Assembly: GCF_002549795.1 (NCBI RefSeq)
Contig: NZ_CP021435.1
Coordinates: 2,976,001 to 3,040,000, forward strand
DNA: 64,000 nt
Origin: Halomonas beimenensis
GTDB taxonomy: Bacteria > Pseudomonadota > Gammaproteobacteria > Pseudomonadales > Halomonadaceae
Direction of reading: 5' to 3'
Positions within the stretch are counted from its first letter, which is position 1. Every line of letters begins with the position of its first letter. The notes under the pieces are model-generated. The model saw only the letters and a list, made by a program, of their open reading frames with translations. It was not told where the DNA came from and searched no databases. This document shows, one piece after another, positions 56,927 to 64,000 of the stretch. The translations under genes and the position numbers were made by a program.

Positions 56927-59506
56927 CTATGTCTCCCCCAATAGGCCGAGGCTCGCCGCCGGGGCCTGCCGCCGCAGTCCCCGGGACAGCAGATGGCCGA
57001 TGCCGCCGACCAGCAGCGCCCCGCCCAGCGGCAGCCCCAGCCACAGCCAGGGGTGCCAGCGCGGCGTCAACTCCAGCCAGCCCCAGTAGAGCCCGGCCAC
57101 GGCCAGTTCCGCCAGCCCCGCGGCGAGCAGGCCGCTGGCCAGCCCCAGCAGGGCATACTCGGCACCCTGCACCCGCGACAGCAGCCGGTTCCCGGCGCCG
57201 AAGACCCGCAGCAACCCGGCCTCGTGGGCACGGACCGGCAGGCTCGCGGTCAGCGCCGCGTGAAGCACGCTGACGCCGGCCAGCAGTACGAAGGCCAGCA
57301 CCAGCTCCACCGCCCGGGTGACCTGGGCCAGGACCTCGCGGACCCGCTCGAGGATGGCCTCGACATCGAGCAGGGTCACGCCCGGGAAGTCGCGCACCAG
57401 GCCGCCCAGGGTCTCCCGGTCGCCGGGGGCGAGGTGGAAGGCGGTGATGAAGCTGTGGCCGAAGCGCTCGAGCACCCCGGGCGGGAAGATCACGTAGAAG
57501 TTGGGCCGGAAGCTGTCCCAGTCCAGGTCGCGCAGGCTGGCGATCTCGCCGGTGATGGCGTCGCTGCCGATGGTGAAGGTCAGGGTATCGCCGAGGCTCA
57601 GCCCGAGGCGATCGGCCAGGCCGCGCTCCAGCGAGATCGGCACCCGGGTTCCCCCCTGCCCCGCTTCGGCGGCGTCGACCCAGCCCCCGGCGCCCCGGCG
57701 CTCGTCGGGCTGGAACCATTCGCCGGCCACCAGGCGGTTGCCCTCGGGCAGGGTGGCCCGCCAGGTCAGGTTGAGCTCGCGACGCAGGGCGTTGTCGCCC
57801 CTGGCCTCCTCGGGCACCGCCTCGCGGGGCAGACGACCGTCGATGGCGGTGATCCGTCCGCGCACCATGGGATAGAGGGCGCTCGCCTCCTCGGTGGCGT
57901 CGGCCAGGGCGGCCTCGAAGGCGTCACGCTCGCCGGGCTGGATGTTGATGGCGAAGTGGTTGGGGGTGTCCTCGGGCAGCTGATCGCGCCAGGCATCGAG
58001 CAGGTCGCCGCGCACCAGGGCGATCATGGCCATGGCGAAGAAGGCCACCGAGAAGGCCAGCAGCTGGCCCAGGCTGTTGCCCCGGCGCCGCGCCAGCTGC
58101 CGGCCGCCCAGGCGCAGGGCCTGCCACGGCCCCGCCTCGTCGCCTCGCGGCAGCCGCGCGCAGAGCGCGAGCAAGCCGGCCAGCAGCGCCCCGCCCAGGC
58201 CCCAGAGCCCCGCCGCGGCCAGGGCCCCGCCGGCGAGCAAGGCCAGCGACAGCGCGAGATCCCCGGAGTAGAGCCACAGCAAGGCCCCGAAGACCAGGCC
58301 GGCCACGCCCACCACCGCCCAGGCGGAGGCCGGCAGCGGATCCAGCTCCCGGCGCAGCACCTTCAGGGCGCTGACCCGCCGCAGGCGCAGCAGGGTGGGG
58401 CCGGCGAAGCCGGCGAGCACGGCCAGGGCGGTGAGCACGCCGAGGGCGAGCGGCATGAGCCCGGGGGGCGGCAGCTCCACCGCCACCAGCGCGCCGAGCA
58501 CCGCCAGCAGGACCGCCTGGCCGGCCAGTCCCAGCAAGGCGCCCAGCGCCGAGGCCGCCAGCGCCAGCCACAGCAGCTGCAGGGCGAACAGCCGTACCAG
58601 CTCGCCCTGGGAGGCGCCGAAGCAACGCAGCAGGGCGGCGGTGTCCAGGTGGCGCTCCACGTAACGACGGGTGGCCATGGCCACCGCGACCCCCGCCAGC
58701 AGCACGGCGGCCAGGCCCGCCAGGCTCAGGTAGCGATCGGCGCGTTCCAGGGCGCTGCCCAGCCGCGGCCGGTCCCGGCGCACGTCGCGGACTTCCACCC
58801 CCGCCGCGCGAAGCCGCTCGAGCCGGGGCGTGATCCGCTCCACGGCCTCGGCGGGACCGGCGGCCAGGATCTCGTACTCGATGCGCGAGCCGGGCTGCAC
58901 CAGGCCGGTGGCCTCGAGATCGTCGACGTGCATCATCAAGCGCGGATTGAAGCTGCCGAAGCCCGCCGAGGGGTCGGCCTCACGCTCGATGATGCCGCTC
59001 ACCACGAGCTCGGCCTGTCCTAGGCGCAGGGCGTCGCCGACCGCCAGGGCGAGCAGCAGGGCCAGGCGCGGGGCGACCCAGACCGCGCCCCGGGCGGGAC
59101 CGCGGGGCAGTGACTCGGTGCCCGCGCCGCGATCGACCACGGACACCCCATAGTGGGGATAGGCGTCATCCACCGCCTTGACGCTCACCGGCTGGAAGGC
59201 CTCGCCATGGCTGACCATGGAGACCATGTCCACCTGGTCGGACAGCGTCAGGCCGGCGCCTTCCAGGGCCGTGCGCAGTTCGGCCTCGAAGGGCCGCGAC
59301 TGCTCGAGGACGATGTCGCCGCCCAGCAGCTGGCCGGCCTGGCGGGTCAGGCCGCGCTCGAGGCGATCGAGGAAGAAGCCGATCATGGTGGCGGCGGCCA
59401 CCGCCAGGGTCAGCGCCAGGAAGAGCGCGCGCACGTCCCCGGCCCTCAGGTCGCGCCCGAGCCCCCGCCAGGACAGCCGCAGCGCGTGCAGGTGACGGCC
59501 CCTCAT
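56927..59506 (-). CDS. ybbP: ABC transporter permease of the YbbP / FtsX type
   Basis: The 859-residue protein has an N-terminal signal-anchor helix, two FtsX-like permease domains with about ten hydrophobic segments and large periplasmic MacB-like loops (GGDIVLEQSRPFEAELRTAL). It matches E. coli YbbP, partner of the YbbA ATPase. The pair is thought to act on lipoproteins or membrane components rather than as a classic importer. The start at 59506 overlaps the ybbA stop by four bases. Confidence 0.88.
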   Translation of the reverse strand: MRGRHLHALRLSWRGLGRDLRAGDVRALFLALTLAVAAATMIGFFLDRLERGLTRQAGQLLGGDIVLEQSRPFEAELRTALEGAGLTLSDQVDMVSMVSHGEAFQPVSVKAVDDAYPHYGVSVVDRGAGTESLPRGPARGAVWVAPRLALLLALAVGDALRLGQAELVVSGIIEREADPSAGFGSFNPRLMMHVDDLEATGLVQPGSRIEYEILAAGPAEAVERITPRLERLRAAGVEVRDVRRDRPRLGSALERADRYLSLAGLAAVLLAGVAVAMATRRYVERHLDTAALLRCFGASQGELVRLFALQLLWLALAASALGALLGLAGQAVLLAVLGALVAVELPPPGLMPLALGVLTALAVLAGFAGPTLLRLRRVSALKVLRRELDPLPASAWAVVGVAGLVFGALLWLYSGDLALSLALLAGGALAAAGLWGLGGALLAGLLALCARLPRGDEAGPWQALRLGGRQLARRRGNSLGQLLAFSVAFFAMAMIALVRGDLLDAWRDQLPEDTPNHFAINIQPGERDAFEAALADATEEASALYPMVRGRITAIDGRLPREAVPEEARGDNALRRELNLTWRATLPEGNRLVAGEWFQPDERRGAGGWVDAAEAGQGGTRVPISLERGLADRLGLSLGDTLTFTIGSDAITGEIASLRDLDWDSFRPNFYVIFPPGVLERFGHSFITAFHLAPGDRETLGGLVRDFPGVTLLDVEAILERVREVLAQVTRAVELVLAFVLLAGVSVLHAALTASLPVRAHEAGLLRVFGAGNRLLSRVQGAEYALLGLASGLLAAGLAELAVAGLYWGWLELTPRWHPWLWLGLPLGGALLVGGIGHLLSRGLRRQAPAASLGLLGET

Positions 59507-60219
59507 GCCCCGAGTTCCTCGGCCTCGGCCACCCGCAGCCGTCCCTCGACGAGTTCCAGGCAACGATCGCAGCGGCGGGCCAGGGCCCGGTCGTGGGTGA
59601 CCAGCACCAGGGTGGTGCCTGCCTCGCGGTTCAGGGCGAAGAGGGTGTCGATGATGCGTTCGCCGGTGGCCGGATCCAGGTTGCCGGTGGGCTCGTCGGC
59701 GAACACCAGCTCGGCGCCGGTCACGAAGGCCCGGGCCAGGGCCACCCGCTGCTGCTCGCCGCCGGACAGCTGCTTGGGCAGGTGATCCAGGCGCTCGCCG
59801 AGGCCCACGCGGCCCAGCCAGTCGCGGGCCCGGGCCTCGGCATCGGCCCCCGGGGCGAGCTCGAGGGGAAGCAGGACGTTCTCCAGGGCGGTCAGGGTCG
59901 GCAGCAGCTGGAAGTTCTGGAAGACGAAGCCCACGCGGCCGGCCCGCAGGGCGGCCCGCCCGTCCTCGTCCAGCTCCCCCAGCGACTCGCCGAACAGCCG
60001 CAGTTCCCCGGCGCTCGGGGCGTCCAGTCCGGCCAGCAGGCCGAGCAGGGTCGACTTGCCCGCGCCGCTCTGCCCGAGGATGGCCAGGGACTCCCCGGGG
60101 AACACCTCGAGGTCGAGATCACTCAGAATGGTCAGTGAGCGCTCGCCGCTTTCCACCCGCTTGGTCAGGTGAGCGGCGTGCAGAATCGGAGAACGGTTTC
60201 CTGGCAAGGAGTTGGACAT
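59503..60219 (-). CDS. ybbA: ABC transporter ATP-binding protein YbbA (LolD-like)
   Basis: The 238-residue ATPase has Walker A GQSGAGKSTLLGLLAGL, Q-loop FVFQNFQLLPTLTALENV, signature LSGGEQQRVALARAF and Walker B LVFADEPTGNLD. It is a LolD-type ABC ATPase. The ATG at 60219 overlaps the tesA ATG by two bases (CATG), so the divergent genes share their start region. Another Met lies upstream in frame but would read into tesA. Confidence 0.92.
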   Translation of the reverse strand: MSNSLPGNRSPILHAAHLTKRVESGERSLTILSDLDLEVFPGESLAILGQSGAGKSTLLGLLAGLDAPSAGELRLFGESLGELDEDGRAALRAGRVGFVFQNFQLLPTLTALENVLLPLELAPGADAEARARDWLGRVGLGERLDHLPKQLSGGEQQRVALARAFVTGAELVFADEPTGNLDPATGERIIDTLFALNREAGTTLVLVTHDRALARRCDRCLELVEGRLRVAEAEELGA

Positions 60220-60901
60220 GAGAAAGCGCATCCCTGTTGGTCGATCCCGAGGAACTCGAGGCCTCATCCCCGTGTTCCTGTGGGGCCTGCTGGCGATGCT
60301 GCTGGCGGCCGCCCCCCTGGCGGCGGCCGAGCGCCCCCTGGTGCTGGTGATGGGCGACAGCCTGAGCGCCGCCTATGGCATCGAACGCGAGGCCGGCTGG
60401 GTGCACCTGCTCGCCGAGCGGCTCGACGGCAAGGCCCGGGTGGTCAACGCCTGCATCAGCGGGGAGACCAGCAGCGGCGGTGCGGCGCGTCTCCCCGAGC
60501 TGCTCCGACAGCATGCCCCGGATATCGTTCTGTTGGAACTCGGCGGCAACGATGGACTGCGCGGCCTGCCGCCCGGCCAGCTGCGCGCCAACCTGGCGAC
60601 GATGATCGAGGCCAGCCGGGCCGCCGGGGCCGAGGTGCTGCTGCTCGGCATCGACGTCCCGCCCAACTACGGCCCGGCCTACCGCGACGCCTTCACCGGG
60701 GTCTTCCAGCGGCTGGCGGATCGCTACTCTGTGCCGCTGGTGCCCTTCCTCCTGGAGGGGGTCGCCCTGGACCACGGGCTCATGCAGGCCGACGGCATCC
60801 ACCCCACGGCGGCGGCCCAGCCCGCCATCCTGGCCAATGTCTGGCCGGCGCTGGCCCCCCTGCTGGAGGCCGACCTGGCCCAAACCGAAGCAGCGCACTA
60901 A
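60218..60901 (+). CDS. tesA: Acyl-CoA thioesterase I / lysophospholipase L1 / arylesterase
   Basis: The 227-residue SGNH hydrolase has a signal peptide (ending APLAAAERP) and the four SGNH blocks: MGDSLSAAYGI with Ser48, CISGETSSGG, ELGGNDGLRG and DGIHPTAAAQPAI with the Asp-His pair. It acts in the periplasm on fatty acyl esters and thioesters. AAGGAG six bases ahead of the ATG at 60218 is a strong ribosome site, so the TTG at 60212 is rejected. Its divergence from ybbA is conserved in E. coli. Confidence 0.94.
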   Translation: MRKRIPVGRSRGTRGLIPVFLWGLLAMLLAAAPLAAAERPLVLVMGDSLSAAYGIEREAGWVHLLAERLDGKARVVNACISGETSSGGAARLPELLRQHAPDIVLLELGGNDGLRGLPPGQLRANLATMIEASRAAGAEVLLLGIDVPPNYGPAYRDAFTGVFQRLADRYSVPLVPFLLEGVALDHGLMQADGIHPTAAAQPAILANVWPALAPLLEADLAQTEAAH

Positions 60902-60950
60902 AGCCGGCCGCTCCACTGCCGATAGTCCCCGGTAGAGCTGGGCAGCCTCG

Positions 60951-60975
60951 CGGCGCCACATGCCTGGCGCCGTTT
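60951..60975 (+). terminator. Terminator after tesA
   Basis: An 8-bp stem CGGCGCCA/TGGCGCCG around CATGCC is followed by TTT. It lies 50 bases after tesA and 22 bases before lapG. Confidence 0.6.
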
Positions 60976-60996
60976 GCGAGATGGACCACCTCTACC

Positions 60997-61701
60997 ATGG
61001 CCCAGCCACCTCACTCTTCCTTGTGCTGCTCGCGCCGAGGCTTTCTCGGCGCCGGCCTGGCCTTTACGGCCACGCCCCTCCTGGGAGGATGGTCAAGCCG
61101 GGCAACGGGTAGCCTCAACCCTGCCCAGTTGCGCCTCACCATGCACTCGCGCTATGGCGGTCGCGGCCGTGCCATGCTGGAAGAGTGGTTCCGCCTGCTC
61201 GACCGCCTGACATCCCAACCATTACGGACCCAGCTTCGCGATACCAATGACTTCTTCAATCGCCGCATCCTCTGGCTGGAGGATATCGATATCTGGGGTC
61301 ATGAGGATTACTGGGCCACACCACTGGAGACCATGGGCAGAGCCGAAGGCGACTGTGAGGATTATTCCATCGCCAAGTACATCACCCTGAACCGCCTTGG
61401 CGTACCGACGCGGACGTTGCGCCTGATCTATGTTCGAGCACGCATCGGCCGCAGCCAGATCACCCAGGCCCATATGGTGCTCGGCTACTACGAGACGCCC
61501 GCCAGCGAACCCTTGATCCTCGACAATCTAGTGCCCTCGATTACCCCTGCGTCTCAGCGAGTCGATCTGGACCCCATCTTCAGCTTCAACAGCGATGGCC
61601 TCTGGGCCGGCGGTTCGACACAGTCACGTGCCAACCCGGCTCAGCGCCTGTCCCGTTGGAGCAGCGTGCTGACCCGAATGCAGGAGCAGGGTTTCCTATG
61701 A
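60997..61701 (+). CDS. lapG: LapG periplasmic cysteine protease (BTLCP family)
   Basis: The 234-residue protein has a twin-arginine signal (CCSRRGFLGAGLAFTATPLLGG) and a transglutaminase-like protease core. The triad is Cys120 in RAEGDCEDYSIAKY, His159 in ITQAHMVLGYY and Asp176 in LILDNLVP. LapG cuts the N-terminus of LapA-type adhesins to release cells from surfaces and is held inactive by LapD. The ATG at 60997 is chosen because it starts the signal peptide. The downstream lapD gene is 67 bases away, on the same strand. Confidence 0.9.
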   Translation: MAQPPHSSLCCSRRGFLGAGLAFTATPLLGGWSSRATGSLNPAQLRLTMHSRYGGRGRAMLEEWFRLLDRLTSQPLRTQLRDTNDFFNRRILWLEDIDIWGHEDYWATPLETMGRAEGDCEDYSIAKYITLNRLGVPTRTLRLIYVRARIGRSQITQAHMVLGYYETPASEPLILDNLVPSITPASQRVDLDPIFSFNSDGLWAGGSTQSRANPAQRLSRWSSVLTRMQEQGFL

Positions 61702-61768
61702 TGTCACCCCACCCCCTTACCAGACATGCCATCGAATCAACGCGGAAAACCGCCAGGGAGTGGCCCCC

Positions 61769-63688
61769 ATGTCGCTGATCAAACACCTTTGGTTAACTGT
61801 TCTTTCCATCCTGCTCCTGACCTTGGGGGGGAGCCTGGCCGTGGGCCTGACGGTGCTGAGGGATTACACCGAGCAGGAAATCCGCGTCAAGAACAGCGAT
61901 AACGTCAATGCCCTGGCACTCTCCATGAGCCAGTTGAGCCAGGATCCGGTGAGCCTCGAGCTGTTGATGGCCGCCCAGTTCGATACCGGGCACTATCAGC
62001 TGATCGAGCTCCGCAATCCCGAGGGGGAATTGATCGCCCGTCGCAAGGCGGATGGCACTATCGACGGCGTGCCGAGCTGGTTCATCGAACTGGTACGCTT
62101 CGAAGTGCCACCGAGTCGGGCGGTGATCCAGAGCGGCTGGCAACAGTACGGGAGCCTGACACTGCAGAGCCATCATAGCTTCGCCTATCACTCCCTCTGG
62201 CATGGCGCCATTCGGCTGATTGCCTGGTTCGGACTGGCCGCCGTCATCGGCCTGGTGCTCGCCGGCTGGATCGTCCACACCATCCGCCGCCCCCTCGCGG
62301 CGGTCACCTCCCAGGCCAGCGACATCGGAGCCCGTCGCTTCACTAGCCGCCCCGAGCCCCGAACCCGAGAGTTGCGCCAGGTGGTGCAGGCCATGAATCA
62401 GCTCTCCGCGTCGGTGCGCCAGATGCTGAGCGATGAGAGCAACAAGCTCGACAGGCTACGCCGTCGCGTGCAGCAGGATGAAGTGACCGGCGCCCTGAAC
62501 CGTGACGCCTTCCTCACCCAACTGACGACTCATCTGGAAAGCGACGATGAGCGAGCCAGCGGCTGTCTCGTGTTGGTGCGCCTGGCACGTCTGACGGAGA
62601 TCAATCAGGCCCTCGGACGCACCGGTACCGACTCGCTACTGAGGGCATTGTGCGAGAGCCTACGCAGGCTGGGCGACACTCACGGCGGAGGCATCGTGGG
62701 ACGCCTTAACGGCAGCGACTTCGCCTTGTTGATCCCCGGCGGCGAAGCCCCCGAGGCTCTGACATCGGCCCTGCTGGGAGAGCTGAAGGCCCTACGGCAC
62801 GGCGACGCCTCGGCAGGACCGGGACTGCCATCGGCACTCTGCCACTATGCTCCCGGCGACCCGGTCGGCGAACTGCTGGCGGGCCTGGACGGTGCCCTGG
62901 CCGCCGCCGAGACTCAGGGCGATCTGGGCCTGCAGTGGGTCGAGGCCCAGCGACGCGACCTGCTGTATACCACCCACGCCGAGTGGCGTCACGCCCTGCT
63001 TCAAGCTCTCTCCCGGGGGGCGCGACTCGCCAGCTTCCCGGTGCTCGATCACAACGGAGCGCTCATCCATCATGAGTCTCCCTCACGGCTCTATCTCGAA
63101 GGCGAGTGGCGAGCGGCTGGCACCTTCATGCCCTGGATGTCTCGCCTGGAACTGACCAGCCAGCTGGATCTGGCGGTGACCAGAACCGCCATCGCCACCA
63201 TTGCGACGGAGCGACGGCCGATGGCTGTCAACCTGTCTCCGGCCTCGATTCACGATGCGCATTTCCTGCTCGAACTCAGCGCGCTGCTCAGGGCGCACCC
63301 CGATGAGGCCGGCCGACTGTGGCTGGAGCTGCCCGAATCGTTGGCCCTTCGCGACCTGGAGAGCTTCCGCAGCCTGTGTCGAGAGCTGCAGCCGCTGGGC
63401 TGCCGCATCGGCCTGGAGCATGTCGGCAGTGAATTCACCCGCCTCGGCGACCTGCAGGACAGCGGCCTCGCCTACCTGAAGATCGACCGCAGCTTGATAC
63501 GGGGCATCGATACCAACCCCCAGCAGCAGGCCATCGTGCGGGGCATGGCAACGCTCTGTCACTCCCTGGGCATCCTGGCCATCGCCGAAGGTGTGGGCAA
63601 CGATCTCGAATGGGAAACGGTGATCGACATCGGCCTGGATGGCGTCACCGGCCCCGGCGTCCGCCAGCCAGACCTGCAGATGGCCTGA
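61769..63688 (+). CDS. lapD: LapD c-di-GMP receptor (degenerate GGDEF-EAL)
   Basis: The 639-residue inner-membrane protein begins with a transmembrane helix (LSILLLTLGGSLAVGLTVL), a periplasmic LapD/MoxY-type domain (about 30-148) that binds LapG, a second helix (149-170) and a HAMP segment (IRRPLAAVTSQASDIGARRF). The GGDEF site reads RLNGSDFALL at 312-321, so it cannot make c-di-GMP. The EAL site has lost the catalytic acids (ARLASFPVLD), so it cannot cut c-di-GMP but can still bind it. That is the LapD mode: at high c-di-GMP LapD holds LapG. The start is ATG at 61769, while the GTG at 61760 is the alternative. Confidence 0.92.
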   Translation: MSLIKHLWLTVLSILLLTLGGSLAVGLTVLRDYTEQEIRVKNSDNVNALALSMSQLSQDPVSLELLMAAQFDTGHYQLIELRNPEGELIARRKADGTIDGVPSWFIELVRFEVPPSRAVIQSGWQQYGSLTLQSHHSFAYHSLWHGAIRLIAWFGLAAVIGLVLAGWIVHTIRRPLAAVTSQASDIGARRFTSRPEPRTRELRQVVQAMNQLSASVRQMLSDESNKLDRLRRRVQQDEVTGALNRDAFLTQLTTHLESDDERASGCLVLVRLARLTEINQALGRTGTDSLLRALCESLRRLGDTHGGGIVGRLNGSDFALLIPGGEAPEALTSALLGELKALRHGDASAGPGLPSALCHYAPGDPVGELLAGLDGALAAAETQGDLGLQWVEAQRRDLLYTTHAEWRHALLQALSRGARLASFPVLDHNGALIHHESPSRLYLEGEWRAAGTFMPWMSRLELTSQLDLAVTRTAIATIATERRPMAVNLSPASIHDAHFLLELSALLRAHPDEAGRLWLELPESLALRDLESFRSLCRELQPLGCRIGLEHVGSEFTRLGDLQDSGLAYLKIDRSLIRGIDTNPQQQAIVRGMATLCHSLGILAIAEGVGNDLEWETVIDIGLDGVTGPGVRQPDLQMA

Positions 63689-63713
63689 TCATGATCCGGC
63701 ATGGGGGACGGCG

Positions 63714-64000
63714 TTAGATGACGTCATCCCCTTCCGCCATCAGACCCACATGGTTGATGCGACTCCTCAGGCTCTGCCGCGCTATCAGCTTGTCCCTTGC
63801 CGCATCCGGCAGGTCGGTAAAGCGGATCACCCCCTTGTCCATCAGTAGATGGATCACGTCTTCCAGCACGCGAACGAAGTCGAGATCCGAGCGAGTCATC
63901 TCATCATGTTGGCCCGCCCTGTCAAGAAAGTCTCTCAGCCCCTGATCACGACTCTCCACGAATTCCGTACAGTCCTCATCCTCGATCTTGCTGACCTTGA
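63714..64000 (-). CDS. Conserved small protein (tryptophan synthase beta-like), partial at window edge
   Basis: An open frame enters from the right edge and stops at 63714. The visible 94 or so residues include SDLDFVRVLEDVIHLLMDKG and FTDLPDAARDKLIARQSLRS. This matches the small proteins annotated in Pseudomonas as tryptophan synthase subunit beta-like, which are not enzymes of tryptophan synthesis. The GTG at 63959 could be read as a start, but the frame continues upstream to the edge (KVSKIEDEDCTEF), so the gene is probably longer. It converges on lapD. Confidence 0.75.
   Translation of the reverse strand, partial: KVSKIEDEDCTEFVESRDQGLRDFLDRAGQHDEMTRSDLDFVRVLEDVIHLLMDKGVIRFTDLPDAARDKLIARQSLRSRINHVGLMAEGDDVI

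Overview
The window is high-GC DNA from a gammaproteobacterium, most likely a halophile of the Halomonas / Halomonadaceae group. This rests on base composition, acid-rich proteins, a Gram-negative porin, a DsbB/DsbG pair, EI-Ntr (PtsP), and gene neighbourhoods known from Pseudomonas and Escherichia (rppH-ptsP-...-lgt-thyA-folA; nudE-yrfG-hslR-hslO-pckA; nrdR-ribD-ribB-ribH-nusB-thiL-pgpA; tesA / ybbA-ybbP). The genus is an inference from these traits, not from a marker gene. Coding density is very high and most genes lie on the minus strand. No rRNA, tRNA or CRISPR array was found.

Layout. 1-2.8 kb: the end of a coiled-coil protein, an exported two-domain protein and a major porin. 2.8-14 kb: a ProQ/FinO-domain protein, folA-thyA-lgt, an IS3-family insertion, a TauE/SafE permease with a membrane-anchored receiver protein, an NRDE protein, ptsP-rppH and a HAD phosphatase. 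14-23 kb: mdh, rsd, dsbB-gshA, tex, an exported MsrB, pckA. 23-29 kb: Hsp33, Hsp15, a nucleotidase, NudE, a GFO/IDH oxidoreductase and ilvD. 29-33 kb: thiamine ABC transporter thiBPQ. 33-42.5 kb: lon, a DUF945 protein, then the riboflavin/thiamine/nusB block ending at nrdR. 42.6-49 kb: a DsbG-like protein and a seven-gene minus-strand sulfide/persulfide oxidation and sulfur-transport operon. 49-57 kb: a beta-CASP nuclease-like protein, a FlgO-like lipoprotein facing a MotB-like protein, glyA, an exported protein of unknown function and a tandem PPK2 kinase. 57-64 kb: ybbP-ybbA facing tesA, the biofilm switch pair lapG-lapD, and the end of a small conserved protein.

How the genes work together. 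The sulfur operon joins a type II sulfide:quinone oxidoreductase, a DUF442 phosphatase/sulfurtransferase-like protein, a persulfide-dioxygenase-type metallo-beta-lactamase, a SulP anion transporter, a DUF2892 protein and a split YeeE/YedE transporter behind one AT-rich promoter with a short palindrome. LapG and LapD form the c-di-GMP controlled protease switch that governs surface adhesin release. nrdR-ribD-ribB-ribH-nusB-thiL-pgpA is a standard operon, but ribE is absent and a terminator-bearing repeat element sits between ribD and ribB.

The most unusual feature is a family of intergenic composite elements at about 5.3, 6.3/7.6, 14.2, 20.8 and 40.7 kb, with a degenerate relative at 26.1 kb. 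Each combines a tandem 7-bp repeat (AGCTGGA, AGCTGCA or AGCTTCA type), an inner terminator-like hairpin, a second heptad arm that can base-pair with the first, and a GC hairpin with a GAA or TTC loop. One copy was split by the IS3 element. A second dispersed palindromic repeat family (GTAGGGGAGATAAGCG type) occurs at about 26.1, 33.0 and 54.0 kb.
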